A stretch of 57,980 bases of DNA from Pseudomonadota bacterium (lineage in GTDB: Bacteria > Pseudomonadota > Gammaproteobacteria > Pseudomonadales > Oleiphilaceae), in contig PDPE01000045.1 in assembly GCA_002747395.1 (NCBI GenBank), positions 1 to 57,980 of the forward strand, read 5' to 3'. The notes beneath the pieces were generated by a model, which saw only the letters and a list, made by a program, of their open reading frames with translations, did not search any database and was not told the DNA's origin. Below are positions 42,754 through 51,694 of the stretch, piece by piece. The first letter of the stretch is position 1. Every line of letters begins with the position of its first letter. Made by a program: the position numbers and the translations under genes.

Positions 42754-44064
42754 ATGGCGCGTAATTCAATTGGTATGGCACTGTCGTTTGTCAACAAAAT
42801 CGCCGGTTCGGACATTGTTAACAAGTTGAATCTCAAGAAACCGGCCGAGCGGATTGCCTATTACTCTACCCGAACCGGTTTTCAGTTGATGTCCACGGCG
42901 AATGAAAGGATCAGTCAGGTGAAAAGCCTGCTCCGGTCGCCAATGGGGTGGGGTGATGCGGTTGATGACCAGGTGTTCGATCCGATGCTGTCCGAGCAAC
43001 AGCAGCTCCTGCAGAATGACATCATCCGGTTCGCCCAGGATGTACTTCGCCCGGGTAAAGAAGAGTGTGAATCGATGAACAACGTCACACCCTGCGTTCG
43101 TGAACTGTTTTCTGAACTGAAATTGCTCAATTATGCCTTGCCTGCTTCACTGGGCGGGGTACAGGAAAAAACGTCACCGGTCACCAGTGTGATGATTGCC
43201 GAGGCGATGGCCTATGGGGATCTGGGTGCTTCGGTTCAACTGCTGAGCAACTACTCGGTGGTGAATGCGCTGGTTCGCTGGGCGTCGCCAGCCCAGCAAT
43301 CGTTTTATCTGGGGCGCATGGTGGGCGACCCGACCTACAAAAGTGTGTTGGCGATTAACGAGCCGGGTGTTTTATTTAATCCTCACTCATTGATGGTCAA
43401 GGCTTCGACGGTTAAAAACGGTATTCTTCTCAATGGCACCAAGACGATGGTCGCCGGGGGGGTGGAGGCCGATCTGGTTCTGGTTGCAGCTCAACTTCCT
43501 GATCACTCTACGGCCCTGTTTGCCGTGGAAACGAATACTCCGGGAGTCACGGCCCTGCCCAAAAATGCCATGGGGCTGCGTGCCGCCGGGCTGGCAGATA
43601 TCCTCTTTGAAGATGTGCTGGTTGATGAATCATCCATGGTGAGGGAGGCCGGATTTTCCTGGCCCGACTTTCTTTCATTCGGCAGTCTGATGTGGTGTGC
43701 AGCGGCAGTGGGTGTGGCACAGGCGCTGCTTGATTATGTTGTGCCTTACTGTAATGACCGGGTGGTATTTGGTGAGCCGCTCAGTCACCGCCAGTCTGTG
43801 GCCTTTATGATCGCCGATATGGCAACAGAAATTGAAGCCATGCGGTTAATGACCTGCCGGGCAGCAGGCCGCGCCGAGCAAGGGCTGGATTTTTACAGGG
43901 AAGCCTGTCTGGCTCGACAGTTTTGTAATACCAGGGTGAAGAGGATAGCCAGTGACGGAGTACAGTTGCTGGGCGGCCATGGCTTTACCAAAGAGCACCC
44001 GGTTGAACGGTGGTATCGGGATTTGATCGCTGTGCCGATTAATTGCAACAACTTTCACGCATGA
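42754..44064 (+). CDS. Acyl-CoA dehydrogenase homologue without the canonical catalytic Glu (A)
   Basis: 436 aa from the ATG at 42754 (GAGGA 6 nt upstream); a longer frame would overlap the kinase. It has the ACAD fold with SVLAINEPGVLFNPHS, LNGTKTMVAGG and LLGGHGFTKEHPVERWYRDL. Where MCAD has the base Glu in YEGT, eight residues after the RD pair, this protein has Cys431 and then stops (NCNNFHA). The alternative Glu used by isovaleryl-CoA dehydrogenase aligns with Gly. An N-terminal extension of about 70 residues is unusual. With the next gene it may form a mixed complex. Confidence 0.82.
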   Translation: MARNSIGMALSFVNKIAGSDIVNKLNLKKPAERIAYYSTRTGFQLMSTANERISQVKSLLRSPMGWGDAVDDQVFDPMLSEQQQLLQNDIIRFAQDVLRPGKEECESMNNVTPCVRELFSELKLLNYALPASLGGVQEKTSPVTSVMIAEAMAYGDLGASVQLLSNYSVVNALVRWASPAQQSFYLGRMVGDPTYKSVLAINEPGVLFNPHSLMVKASTVKNGILLNGTKTMVAGGVEADLVLVAAQLPDHSTALFAVETNTPGVTALPKNAMGLRAAGLADILFEDVLVDESSMVREAGFSWPDFLSFGSLMWCAAAVGVAQALLDYVVPYCNDRVVFGEPLSHRQSVAFMIADMATEIEAMRLMTCRAAGRAEQGLDFYREACLARQFCNTRVKRIASDGVQLLGGHGFTKEHPVERWYRDLIAVPINCNNFHA

Positions 44065-44212
44065 AGATGCTCCGCATTCTCCCGGCGGGAAATGCGTTGG
44101 CTTTGCCGATGAATCGTAAAAAACTCAGGATTGAAACCTTGATCATTGAAACATCCATCATTGGAGTATTCATCTTTGAAATACTCACCTTTGAGAAATG
44201 CAGGAGTGGAGC

Positions 44213-45415
44213 ATGAACCTTGAGGTGCCAGGCAAATTCCAGCTGTTGATCGAACAGGCAAGGCAGGTGGCCAATGAGGTGTTCAGGCCTATCTCAAGAA
44301 AGTATGACAAGCTGGAGCACCACTATCCTGTTGAGTTGGATATGCTTGCGTCCATTGTGGACGGAATGAATGACGGTGCTGCACAGTTCAGTGTTGGTGC
44401 CAGCAAACTGCACCATTCTGCTACCGACAAAAAAAAGGTGAATGGTGCTACTATGGCAACTATTCTCGGTTTGCAGGAGTTGTGCCGAGGTGATGTCGCC
44501 CTGGCTTTGAGCCTCCCGCGCCAGGGGCTGGGGAATGCAGTGATTGCGGCAATGGCAACAGATGAGCAGCGCCGGAAGTTCGGCCATTTATGGGCTGCTG
44601 TGGCGGTTACCGAGCCTGACTCGGGGTCGGATGCTGAAAGCATATCAACCATGGCAGTAGAGGATGAAACCGGCTATACCATCAACGGCGAAAAGATATT
44701 TGTGACAGCCGGACAGCGCTGTGATGCTGTGGTGGTATGGGCTACTCTGGATAAATCCAAAGGGCGGGGAGCCATCAAGCCTTTCGTTGTTCTCAAAAAA
44801 AACCCGGGCCTGTTTGTTGAGCGACTGGAAAGAAAGCTGGGCATCAAGGCAAGTGATACGGCGACGATCAGATTTACCGACTGCCACGTACCCAAAGAGA
44901 GCCTGTTGGGTGATGCTGACGCCGATAGCGAGAAATCCTTTTCTGCGATAATGCAAACCTGGGACGATACCCGCCCTGTGGTGGCGGCAATGGCTGTGGG
45001 TTTGGCCATGGCCTGCCTTGAAAGAACCCGGAAATTACTGGGCAAGGCAGGCCTGAAGCTGGATTACGGGCTGCCTTCACTGCTTTGCAGTTCGGTTGAA
45101 GCAGAGATTTACTCGATGGAAGCCGAGCTGGAAGCGGCCAGACTGCTTACCTTGAAAGCGGCCTGGATGGCAGACAACGGGCTGGTCAATTCGAAGGAAG
45201 CCGCCATGGCAAAAGTGAAGGCGGGGAAAATGGTGAATGATGTCTGCCTCAAATGCGTCGAAATCTGTGGTGCTGCCGGCTACCAGGAAGATGAGTTCAT
45301 TGAAAAGTGGGCGCGAGACTCAAAAGCTCTGGATATATTTGGAGGAACCCGGCAGGTTCAGCAACTTGTTATTGCCAGAAAGGTGCTGAATAAAACATCA
45401 TCAGACTTGAAGTGA
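44213..45415 (+). CDS. Acyl-CoA dehydrogenase homologue without the canonical catalytic Glu (B)
   Basis: 400 aa from the ATG at 44213 (CAGGAG nearby). MCAD-like: AVTEPDSGSDAESISTMA, INGEKIFVTAGQ, WDDTRPVVAAMAVGLAMAC, GAAGYQEDEFIEKWARD and IFGGTRQVQQLVIARKVL. The last motif is YEGT in active enzymes; here the Glu is Gly377. The FAD-binding residues look intact. It follows the first homologue at 148 bp. It may be inactive, use another base, or depend on its partner; homology alone cannot decide. Confidence 0.85.
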   Translation: MNLEVPGKFQLLIEQARQVANEVFRPISRKYDKLEHHYPVELDMLASIVDGMNDGAAQFSVGASKLHHSATDKKKVNGATMATILGLQELCRGDVALALSLPRQGLGNAVIAAMATDEQRRKFGHLWAAVAVTEPDSGSDAESISTMAVEDETGYTINGEKIFVTAGQRCDAVVVWATLDKSKGRGAIKPFVVLKKNPGLFVERLERKLGIKASDTATIRFTDCHVPKESLLGDADADSEKSFSAIMQTWDDTRPVVAAMAVGLAMACLERTRKLLGKAGLKLDYGLPSLLCSSVEAEIYSMEAELEAARLLTLKAAWMADNGLVNSKEAAMAKVKAGKMVNDVCLKCVEICGAAGYQEDEFIEKWARDSKALDIFGGTRQVQQLVIARKVLNKTSSDLK

Positions 45416-45558
45416 GTGTATTTGACGGTACGCGAATTACCCTGCGGGTATCCCGGGTCGGGATAATATGTTGAATCTGGCTTGCTCGCCAGTTAGACTC
45501 TGAGGTATGTGCTTCGCGAATCATCATTTCAAAAATAACCATCATTTCGAGAAGAATT

Positions 45559-46491
45559 ATGCTTAAATCTTTACCTGCGAGCCTGAAAGGCTCCATTATT
45601 TTCCTGCTTGTAGTCCTGAATACCCTGTTCTGGACGCCCGTCTTGCTGGTGGGGGCCATTCTTAAAATCATTCTTCCTGTTGAACCGGTTAAAAAAGCGG
45701 TGACCAAAACACTGATTTGGGCCGCTACCATGTGGGTGTCGTTCAATAGCGCATTGATCGATATCTTCAACAAGGTTGAATGGGTCGTGACCGAAGTTGA
45801 AGGCCTGAGTAATGACGAGTGGTATCTGGTTAACTGTAATCACCAGTCCTGGACGGATATACCTGTGGTACAAAAAGTCCTGAATGGCAAAGTCCCCATG
45901 CTGAAGTTTTTCCTGAAAAAAGAACTGATCTGGGTGCCGGTGATTGGCTTGTGCTGGTGGGCTCTGGATTTTCCTTTTATGAAACGGTATTCGGCAGAAA
46001 TGATTCGAAAGAATCCTCAGCTTGCCGGAAAGGATCTGGAAACCACTCGCCAGGCTTGTGAGAAGTTTAAAACCATTCCTGTTTCCGTTTTTAATTTTAT
46101 GGAAGGAACCCGGTATACCAAAGCCAAGCATGAAAGGCAGCAGTCACCCTTTGCCAATTTACTGAAACCCAAAGCCGGGGGAACGGCGTTTGTACTTGGC
46201 AGTATGGGCGCACAAATGAACACAATGCTTGATATCAATATTGTGTACCCGGATGGCGACAGGAAAACACCCTGGGATTTATGTTGCGGGAGAATCACAA
46301 AAATTGTTGTGGATATCAGGACAATAGATATTCCCAAAGAGTTTATTGGTAAGGATTATGCCAATGATCCGGTCTTTAAAGCGGATTTTCAGGCCTGGCT
46401 GAACGAGTTCTGGGTTGAGAAAGATCGCCTGCTGACGGAACTGAAAAAACAGCATGCCTTACCGGCTCCGGAAAGCACCCAACATGGCTGA
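45559..46491 (+). CDS. Lysophospholipid acyltransferase family protein (PlsC/YihG-like)
   Basis: 310 aa membrane-bound acyltransferase. An N-terminal membrane helix (SIIFLLVVLNTLFWTPVLLV) is followed by the NHxxxxD motif (His95, Asp100 in NCNHQSWTD), block II FPFMKRYS and block III NFMEGTRYTKAKHE. The overall shape matches YihG-type enzymes that acylate lysophosphatidic acid or related lipids. A rho-independent terminator follows, closing the unit. Confidence 0.88.
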   Translation: MLKSLPASLKGSIIFLLVVLNTLFWTPVLLVGAILKIILPVEPVKKAVTKTLIWAATMWVSFNSALIDIFNKVEWVVTEVEGLSNDEWYLVNCNHQSWTDIPVVQKVLNGKVPMLKFFLKKELIWVPVIGLCWWALDFPFMKRYSAEMIRKNPQLAGKDLETTRQACEKFKTIPVSVFNFMEGTRYTKAKHERQQSPFANLLKPKAGGTAFVLGSMGAQMNTMLDINIVYPDGDRKTPWDLCCGRITKIVVDIRTIDIPKEFIGKDYANDPVFKADFQAWLNEFWVEKDRLLTELKKQHALPAPESTQHG

Positions 46492-46536
46492 TGCTGAACA
46501 GCGCTGTCGGCCATCTGGCCATTTTCCCGCCTTCCT

Positions 46537-46576
46537 GCCCGCAGCTTGATGCCGGGCGGGCTTTTCTCTTTTTTTG
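46537..46576 (+). terminator. Rho-independent terminator after the acyltransferase
   Basis: GCCCGC/GCGGGC stem with extra GC pairing possible, followed by CTTTTCTCTTTTTTT. Confidence 0.85.
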
Positions 46577-46590
46577 TAAAGAACGTCAGG

Positions 46591-47130
46591 TTATAAAGAA
46601 CAATAGGCTTTGATCTGGTTGATCCCGTCTTCGTAGCCGTAGGCGATAAAGGCAAAATACCCCTTTTTATTTAACAGGGATATCCAGTGGTTTTGTTTGT
46701 CTGAAACAACCGCCCGCCTGTCCGGGCGCTTCAGTTCACACCTGAGGCCATGATATCCGTTCATTGGCAAATCCAGAGAAATATCCGGAAAACCCGCCTT
46801 GAGTCCCGCCGAGAGCAGTCGCCCCCTTTCAACCTTGCCTCTCGCTCCCGCGTTCGGGGTGGCGTAGAGGTATTCATAGACGTCGGGGTGGTACATCTCG
46901 AAATAATGAAACAGGTAGCATTGGTGCCAGTGCTCGGCCTGTGACTGATAGTCGGAGGGTTTCTTCAATAGATAGTGAAGCGCTTTTGAATGCGGGGTAT
47001 CACGAACCGTAAAGGCATCGTCAGGAAAGGGCAGCATTCCCAACTTTTGTCGCACAGTCTGGCTCTCGTCATGGCCCTGTAATTTGCCATGCTCCTTCAG
47101 TTGTTCGAATTGTTTTTCAGTTAATCGCAT
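46591..47130 (-). CDS. VRR-NUC domain nuclease
   Basis: 179 aa. The C-terminal 100 residues carry the VRR-NUC fold (PD-(D/E)XK superfamily): YLYATPNAGARGKVERGRLL, the PD pair at 115-116, ELK with Glu132/Lys134, KQNHWISLLNKKGYFAFIAYG. Such domains occur in phage and in the FAN1 repair nuclease. There is no other phage gene here; it is a stand-alone copy next to toxin-antitoxin genes. Confidence 0.85.
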   Translation of the reverse strand: MRLTEKQFEQLKEHGKLQGHDESQTVRQKLGMLPFPDDAFTVRDTPHSKALHYLLKKPSDYQSQAEHWHQCYLFHYFEMYHPDVYEYLYATPNAGARGKVERGRLLSAGLKAGFPDISLDLPMNGYHGLRCELKRPDRRAVVSDKQNHWISLLNKKGYFAFIAYGYEDGINQIKAYCSL

Positions 47131-47296
47131 GTTGCAGGCATTTTACTCTTGAAATGGCTTAAAATTCAACGTGAAGTGTGTCGGCGCAATTTCGCCCTGT
47201 TCGCATAACGCAGGACTCATCGGGGTGTCTGGTAGCCGGGCAAATAGCAAATCTCACGTCGTTTACTGCTGCGATTCGATAAGTGTTGATTTGCAT

Positions 47297-47674
47297 TTAC
47301 GGCCTGAATGGTATTATTTCAAGTTTTTTCAGTGTCTTATAATGCTTATCGTTTCCTGTTAGAATCGGGCTGGAGTATGATATTGCTGTAGCTCCAATAA
47401 GTGCATCTGCCAATTGCAGTGAATGACTTAAAAAATATTCCTCGACATAAAACATTGCTTTGGTCGATATCTCTTCGGAAATGTGCAAAATTTTTGTATT
47501 CCAGATTTTCAAGGCTTTGCGTAATTGATCGAGTTCTTTTTTACTTCTCATGCCCTGAACGAGCTCCATATAGGTAATAACAGAAATCTGGAAATTGTTC
47601 GCTTGCCTTATCGCCTGACGGGCTTTTTCATTACCTCGTAAATACCAAATCAGGACATCTGTATCTATGATCAT
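47297..47674 (-). CDS. vapC: VapC-type PIN-domain ribonuclease toxin
   Basis: 125 aa. The acidic quartet of the PIN domain is complete: Asp4 (IDTDVLIWYL), Glu37 (ITYMELVQG), Asp90 (LADALIGA) and Asp109 (TGNDKHY). VapC toxins cleave tRNA or other RNA until neutralised. Its start abuts the antitoxin stop, the usual order. Nothing suggests it is broken. Confidence 0.9.
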   Translation of the reverse strand: MIIDTDVLIWYLRGNEKARQAIRQANNFQISVITYMELVQGMRSKKELDQLRKALKIWNTKILHISEEISTKAMFYVEEYFLSHSLQLADALIGATAISYSSPILTGNDKHYKTLKKLEIIPFRP

Positions 47675-47908
47675 TTAGAATCTTCCTCTGCGAAGACTGT
47701 TCAGGTAATCATTGACGTCCTCCGTTTCTTTTTTGTCTTTCCACATGCCAAAAAGCTCATGTTCCTGGGTGGATTCTTCATTTTCCTCGTAGGGGACAAG
47801 CTTTGCACAGGGCTTTCCTTTGTAAGTAATGATAACCTCTTCCCCCCTGTTAACCGACTCAATAAGCTTTTTAGAGTGAAATCGTAAATCTTCTGCCGTT
47901 GCTTCCAT
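47675..47908 (-). CDS. vapB: Antitoxin of the Phd/YefM type paired with VapC
   Basis: 77 aa from the ATG at 47908 (AGAGG 5 nt upstream); a GTG two codons earlier is possible. The N-terminal Phd/YefM fold (HSKKLIESVNRGEEVIITYKGKPCAKLVPYE) binds operator DNA; the acidic, Trp-containing tail (HELFGMWKDKKETEDVNDYL) would wrap the toxin. Coupled to vapC. Confidence 0.85.
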   Translation of the reverse strand: MEATAEDLRFHSKKLIESVNRGEEVIITYKGKPCAKLVPYEENEESTQEHELFGMWKDKKETEDVNDYLNSLRRGRF

Positions 47909-47923
47909 AGCCACCTCTTTTTA

Positions 47924-47949
47924 AAGTTCATATTATTAAGTGTGAACTT
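47924..47949 (-). promoter_or_regulatory. Putative VapB operator
   Basis: AAGTTCA (47924-47930) and TGAACTT (47943-47949) are perfect 7-bp inverted repeats 12 bp apart, ending 16 bp before the antitoxin start and overlapping an AT-rich TAATAT -10-like element on the minus strand. Autorepression by the antitoxin is standard for the family. Confidence 0.55.
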
Positions 47950-48115
47950 ATTTTCTGGTTATGTCTATCTGAGGGTTAGGAGGCCATTTTCTCCCGCTCA
48001 AAATTAATTTTAAAGTCCGTATGTGATTGATAATCACTGATGGGTGAGTATCAAATTTTTCGCATACCTGTTCACCTCGATTCTATTCAAATAACCGCCT
48101 GACAAAAAACAAGCC

Positions 48116-48144
48116 TTGAAAAGATGTATTTTATGCACTATTTT
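48116..48144 (+). promoter_or_regulatory. Predicted promoter of the broken relBE pair
   Basis: TTGAAA (48116-48121) and TATTTT (48139-48144) are separated by 17 bp and lie 37 nt before the relB ATG, whose AGGAGG ribosome site is excellent. Confidence 0.5.
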
Positions 48145-48180
48145 CAGACCAGAATAAAATCCATAATAAAGGAGGTCGAT

Positions 48181-48437
48181 ATGGAATCCGTCCTCGCAAA
48201 TTGTTCAGCAAGCATTTCAGAGTTAAAAAAGAACCCCTCTTCACTTATAGAGCAATCAGAGGGGAGGGGGAGCCAATAGCTATTTTAAATCATAATAAAC
48301 CAACAGCTTACCTTGTTCCGGCAGAAACCTGCGAAATTATGCTTGAGCACATTGAGGACTACCATTGGGGATTGGTTGTAAAGGAGCGTCAGCATGAGAA
48401 GGAGTCCGCTATTGAGATAACGCTTGATGAGCTATAG
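48181..48437 (+). pseudogene. relB: relB/yefM-type antitoxin, frameshifted
   Basis: The ATG at 48181 begins MESVLANCSASISELKKNPS, a normal antitoxin N-terminus, and stops early. At 48260-48269 the pentamer AGGGG is present twice; deleting one copy joins the frame to GEPIAILNHNKPTAYLVPAE and gives a complete 83-residue antitoxin ending EITLDEL. So a 5-bp tandem duplication (+2 shift) inactivated the gene. The stop overlaps the relE start. If real rather than a sequencing slip, only a truncated peptide of about 30 residues is made. Confidence 0.85.
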
Positions 48438-48708
48438 ATTAAAATTCCTGCCAACTGCACTAAAAGAGTGGAAAAAGCTCGACAGTTCGCTACAAAAGTA
48501 ATTCAAGAAAAAACTCGCCGAGCGTCTTCAGAAACCACAGGTTATTTCGACAAAACTTTCAGGATTCGAGAATCATTACAAAATCAAACTCCGTGCGAGA
48601 GGGTATCGCCTCATATATGAAGTTGTTGACAACGAGCTTGTGGTATTGGTAATCGCAGCCGGAAAACGGGAAAAGAATCTTGTCTACAGGAAAGTTCAAA
48701 GAAGATAA
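48427..48708 (+). pseudogene. relE: relE toxin with in-frame stop
   Basis: Read from the ATG at 48427, the frame matches RelE throughout: LPTALKEWKKLDSSLQK, then TAA at codon 25 (48499-48501), then FKKKLAERL, LSGFENHYKIKLRARGYRLIYEV, VLVIAAGKREKNLVYRKV and a normal stop. E. coli RelE has Gln at the position just before its KKKL block, so CAA to TAA is a single C-to-T change. The toxin is therefore inactive as written. Both partners being dead fits mutual decay. Confidence 0.87.
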
Positions 48709-48793
48709 ATTAAAACAGGTTCTTCCGCTTTCAACGAGACTGGTTGTGATACCTGGTCAAACCGGTCTCGTATTACTGCTATTTCCACCAGCG

Positions 48794-50104
48794 TTACTTT
48801 TCGGCCTGGCGCTCCAAAATGGCCGTGATGCCCTGACCGCCTGCCGCACAGATTGAAATAAGCCCGCGGCCGCTGCCTTTTTGTTCCAGCAGTTTGGCCA
48901 GTGTGGCAATGATTCTGCCTCCGGTGGCTGCGAACGGGTGGCCGGTTGCGAGGCTGCTGCCCTTGATATTCAGCTTGCTGCGATCAATCGACCCGAGCGG
49001 CGCGTCAAGACCCAGCCTGTCCCTGCAGAAGGCTTCGTCTTCCCAGGCTTTCAGCGTAGCGAGCACCTGGGACGCGAAGGCTTCGTGAATTTCGTAAAAA
49101 TCAAAATCCTGCAGGGTCAGCCCGGCTTGCGCCAGCAACCTTGGTACCGCATAGGTCGGAGCCATTAACAGACCTTCTTTTTTATCGACAAAATCCACTG
49201 CCGCTGTCCGGGAATGTGTCAGCCAGGCTTGTACCGGTATGCCTCTCTCGGCGGCCCAGTCCTCACTTGACAGTAACACACATGAGGCACCGTCGGTGAG
49301 TGCCGTGCTGTTGCCTGCTGTCATGGTTCCCTGCTTTTTATCGAAACAGGGCTTGAGAGTGGCCAGTTTTTCCACCGAGGTTTCTGGACGAAGCGTGTTG
49401 TCTTTATCCAGGCCAGCCAAAGGGGTGATCAGTGAATCAAAAAAACCTTCATCATAGGCTGCGGCAAGTTTCTGGTGGCTTTCAAAGGCAAATTGGTCTT
49501 GCTCTTTTCTTGGAATACGCCATTCATGTGCGGTGACTTGTGCGTGGTCACCCATCGACATGCCGGTTCTGGGTTCGCTGTTGGCCGGCAGAAGCGGGAG
49601 CAAGTGGGCAGGCCGAAAACGGCTGACGATTTTCAGGCGCTCCCTGTTTGTTCTGGCACGGTTCAGGTCGAGCAAAATGGCGCGCAGACCCTCACTGACA
49701 CCGATTGGCGCATCGGAAGTGGTGTCAGAGCCACCTGCAATTCCACACTCTATCTGGCCCAGTGCGATTTTGTTGGCAACGAGAACCGCTGCTTCCATTC
49801 CTGTTGCACAGGCCTGTTGAATGTCGTAGGCCGGAGTTTCAGGAGCCAATCCGCTGCTCAATACCGCTTCCCGGGCCAAATTGAAATCACGGGCGTGCTT
49901 GATAACCGCTCCCGCTACAACTTCGCCGGGTTGCAGGCCTTGCAGTTGATATCGGTCAACCAGGCCGCGCAATGCGGCTGTCAGCAAGTCCTGGTTGCCC
50001 AGTTTTGCGTAAGTGGTATTTGAGCGGGCGAATGGTATCCTGTTTCCGCCAAGAATGGCGACTCTTCGAATGGATTGTTTTGGAGTTGCTTTGGGTCTGG
50101 CCAT
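48794..50104 (-). CDS. Acetyl-CoA C-acyltransferase (thiolase; FadI/FadA2-like)
   Basis: 435 aa from the ATG at 50104 (AGGAAAG upstream); the frame extends 17 codons further without a better site. Cys99 in QQACATGMEA is the acyl acceptor, His in YEIHEAFASQV and the second Cys in SICAAGGQG complete the site. It cleaves 3-ketoacyl-CoA or condenses acyl-CoA units. It diverges from a FabG4-like gene; a thiolase/fabG4 divergent pair is also known in mycobacteria (fadA2-fabG4). Confidence 0.88.
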   Translation of the reverse strand: MARPKATPKQSIRRVAILGGNRIPFARSNTTYAKLGNQDLLTAALRGLVDRYQLQGLQPGEVVAGAVIKHARDFNLAREAVLSSGLAPETPAYDIQQACATGMEAAVLVANKIALGQIECGIAGGSDTTSDAPIGVSEGLRAILLDLNRARTNRERLKIVSRFRPAHLLPLLPANSEPRTGMSMGDHAQVTAHEWRIPRKEQDQFAFESHQKLAAAYDEGFFDSLITPLAGLDKDNTLRPETSVEKLATLKPCFDKKQGTMTAGNSTALTDGASCVLLSSEDWAAERGIPVQAWLTHSRTAAVDFVDKKEGLLMAPTYAVPRLLAQAGLTLQDFDFYEIHEAFASQVLATLKAWEDEAFCRDRLGLDAPLGSIDRSKLNIKGSSLATGHPFAATGGRIIATLAKLLEQKGSGRGLISICAAGGQGITAILERQAEK

Positions 50105-50245
50105 TTTCTTTCCTGCTTGTTGGTTTTCATAAACGGTTGTAAATTGTGAGATCACGGGCAGAATCAGTGCAAGGATAAAATGTTTTTGACAATAAAGCGA
50201 AAAATTGTTGAAGTTGGACAGTGAATTATCAATGAGAATCGTACT

Positions 50246-51640
50246 ATGTCAGATTTATATCAAAAAGTGGTGAATTCACCCGTCGGAAAAACCGTTGTTA
50301 ATGCGTTCAACCTGCCTTCACCGGTCAATCTGGAGCGATACTCCGGTGCTGACTCGGTCAGTGTGCAGGGGAATGTACTGCTGGGTTCCAGTAAAGGTGG
50401 CAAAGTATTGTGCTCGCTGGCCGAGATACTTTCCGGTGAAAAGATCAGCCTGCATGTTCCCGGGCATTTTTCTGAATCCGAAAAGCTGGATGCCAAGCAG
50501 GCCGAACTGGACAAATTGCCTGAGCAACAGCGTTTCAAGGCGATTGTTTTTGATGCCACCGGTATTGAAAACAGCCGGCAGCTCAGGGAGCTTTACGACT
50601 TTTTTCATCCCGTTATTCGTGCGCTGGCCCTTTGTGGGCGCGTTCTGGTGACGGGGCAGAACCCGAGCGACTGCAAACCGGAAAAAGCCGCAGCTCAGCA
50701 GGCGCTGGGTGGTTTTATCAAGAGTGTTGGCAAGGAAATCGGCAAAAAGGGAGCCACCTGCAATCTGCTTTACCTTCGCAAGGGAGCGGAAAACAACCTC
50801 AAGTCCTCTGTCGAGTTTTTTGTTTCGCCTCGTTCAGCCTATATTTCGGGTCAAATTGTAACGCTTTCCCCGGTCGAGTCCGGGTTCGTTTCTGCGCAGG
50901 CATCTACCTCGCTGAGTGGAAAAACGGCTCTGGTTACGGGAGCCTCTCGCGGCATAGGGGCTGCCATAGCGGAGGTGCTGGCCAGATATGGTGCCAGGGT
51001 GATTTGTCTTGATGTGCCGCAAGCCCGGGAGCTGCTTGAGGAGGTCGCCCGTAAAATCAGGGGAGCCGCATTATTGCAGGATATTACGCAAGAGGATGCC
51101 CCGACAAATATCGCGCAGTTTCTGGTCAAAAGTGGCAGAGGGGTAGATATTATTGTCCACAATGCGGGAGTAACCCGGGACAAGACACTTGGCAGAATGA
51201 AGGCGGATCACTGGGATCTTCTGATGGATATCAATCTGGGTGCGATGGAGCGAATCAATAAATACCTGTTGGAAGAGGGCGTTATCAACAAGAATGGTCG
51301 TATTATCAATGTTGCCTCGATCAGTGGTATTGCAGGCAACTTCGGGCAGACCAATTATGCGGCATCGAAGTCGGCGGTAATGGGTTATGTTTATGCCATG
51401 AGTGAAATCCTGCCAAATGGCATAACAATCAACGCCGTTGCACCCGGATTTATCGAGACGCAGATGACAGCGGCCATGCCCTTTGCCATGCGCGAGGCCG
51501 GAAGGCGAATGAACAGCCTCTCTCAGGGAGGGCAGCCTGAAGATGTGGCGGAAGCCATCGCCTATTTTGCCAGCCCGCAATCGCAGGCAGTTAACGGCAA
51601 TGTGTTAAGGGTATGCGGGCTGAGCCTGATAGGCAGATAA
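50246..51640 (+). CDS. High-molecular-weight 3-oxoacyl reductase (FabG4-like)
   Basis: 464 aa, twice the length of normal FabG. Residues 1-215 form a degenerate flavodoxin/Rossmann-like domain with no obvious nucleotide motif; residues 220-464 are a classic SDR (TGASRGIGAAIAE, HNAGVTRDKTLG, NVASISGIAGN, NYAASKSAV). This layout defines FabG4, an NADH-preferring reductase that can act on acyl-CoA. Divergent from the thiolase gene, suggesting shared control in chain elongation or degradation. Confidence 0.87.
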   Translation: MSDLYQKVVNSPVGKTVVNAFNLPSPVNLERYSGADSVSVQGNVLLGSSKGGKVLCSLAEILSGEKISLHVPGHFSESEKLDAKQAELDKLPEQQRFKAIVFDATGIENSRQLRELYDFFHPVIRALALCGRVLVTGQNPSDCKPEKAAAQQALGGFIKSVGKEIGKKGATCNLLYLRKGAENNLKSSVEFFVSPRSAYISGQIVTLSPVESGFVSAQASTSLSGKTALVTGASRGIGAAIAEVLARYGARVICLDVPQARELLEEVARKIRGAALLQDITQEDAPTNIAQFLVKSGRGVDIIVHNAGVTRDKTLGRMKADHWDLLMDINLGAMERINKYLLEEGVINKNGRIINVASISGIAGNFGQTNYAASKSAVMGYVYAMSEILPNGITINAVAPGFIETQMTAAMPFAMREAGRRMNSLSQGGQPEDVAEAIAYFASPQSQAVNGNVLRVCGLSLIGR

Positions 51641-51694
51641 TCCTGCTTTACCGTTTTGTCTTTTCGGGTGGTTTCAAGGTTATAAGGTACAGGC

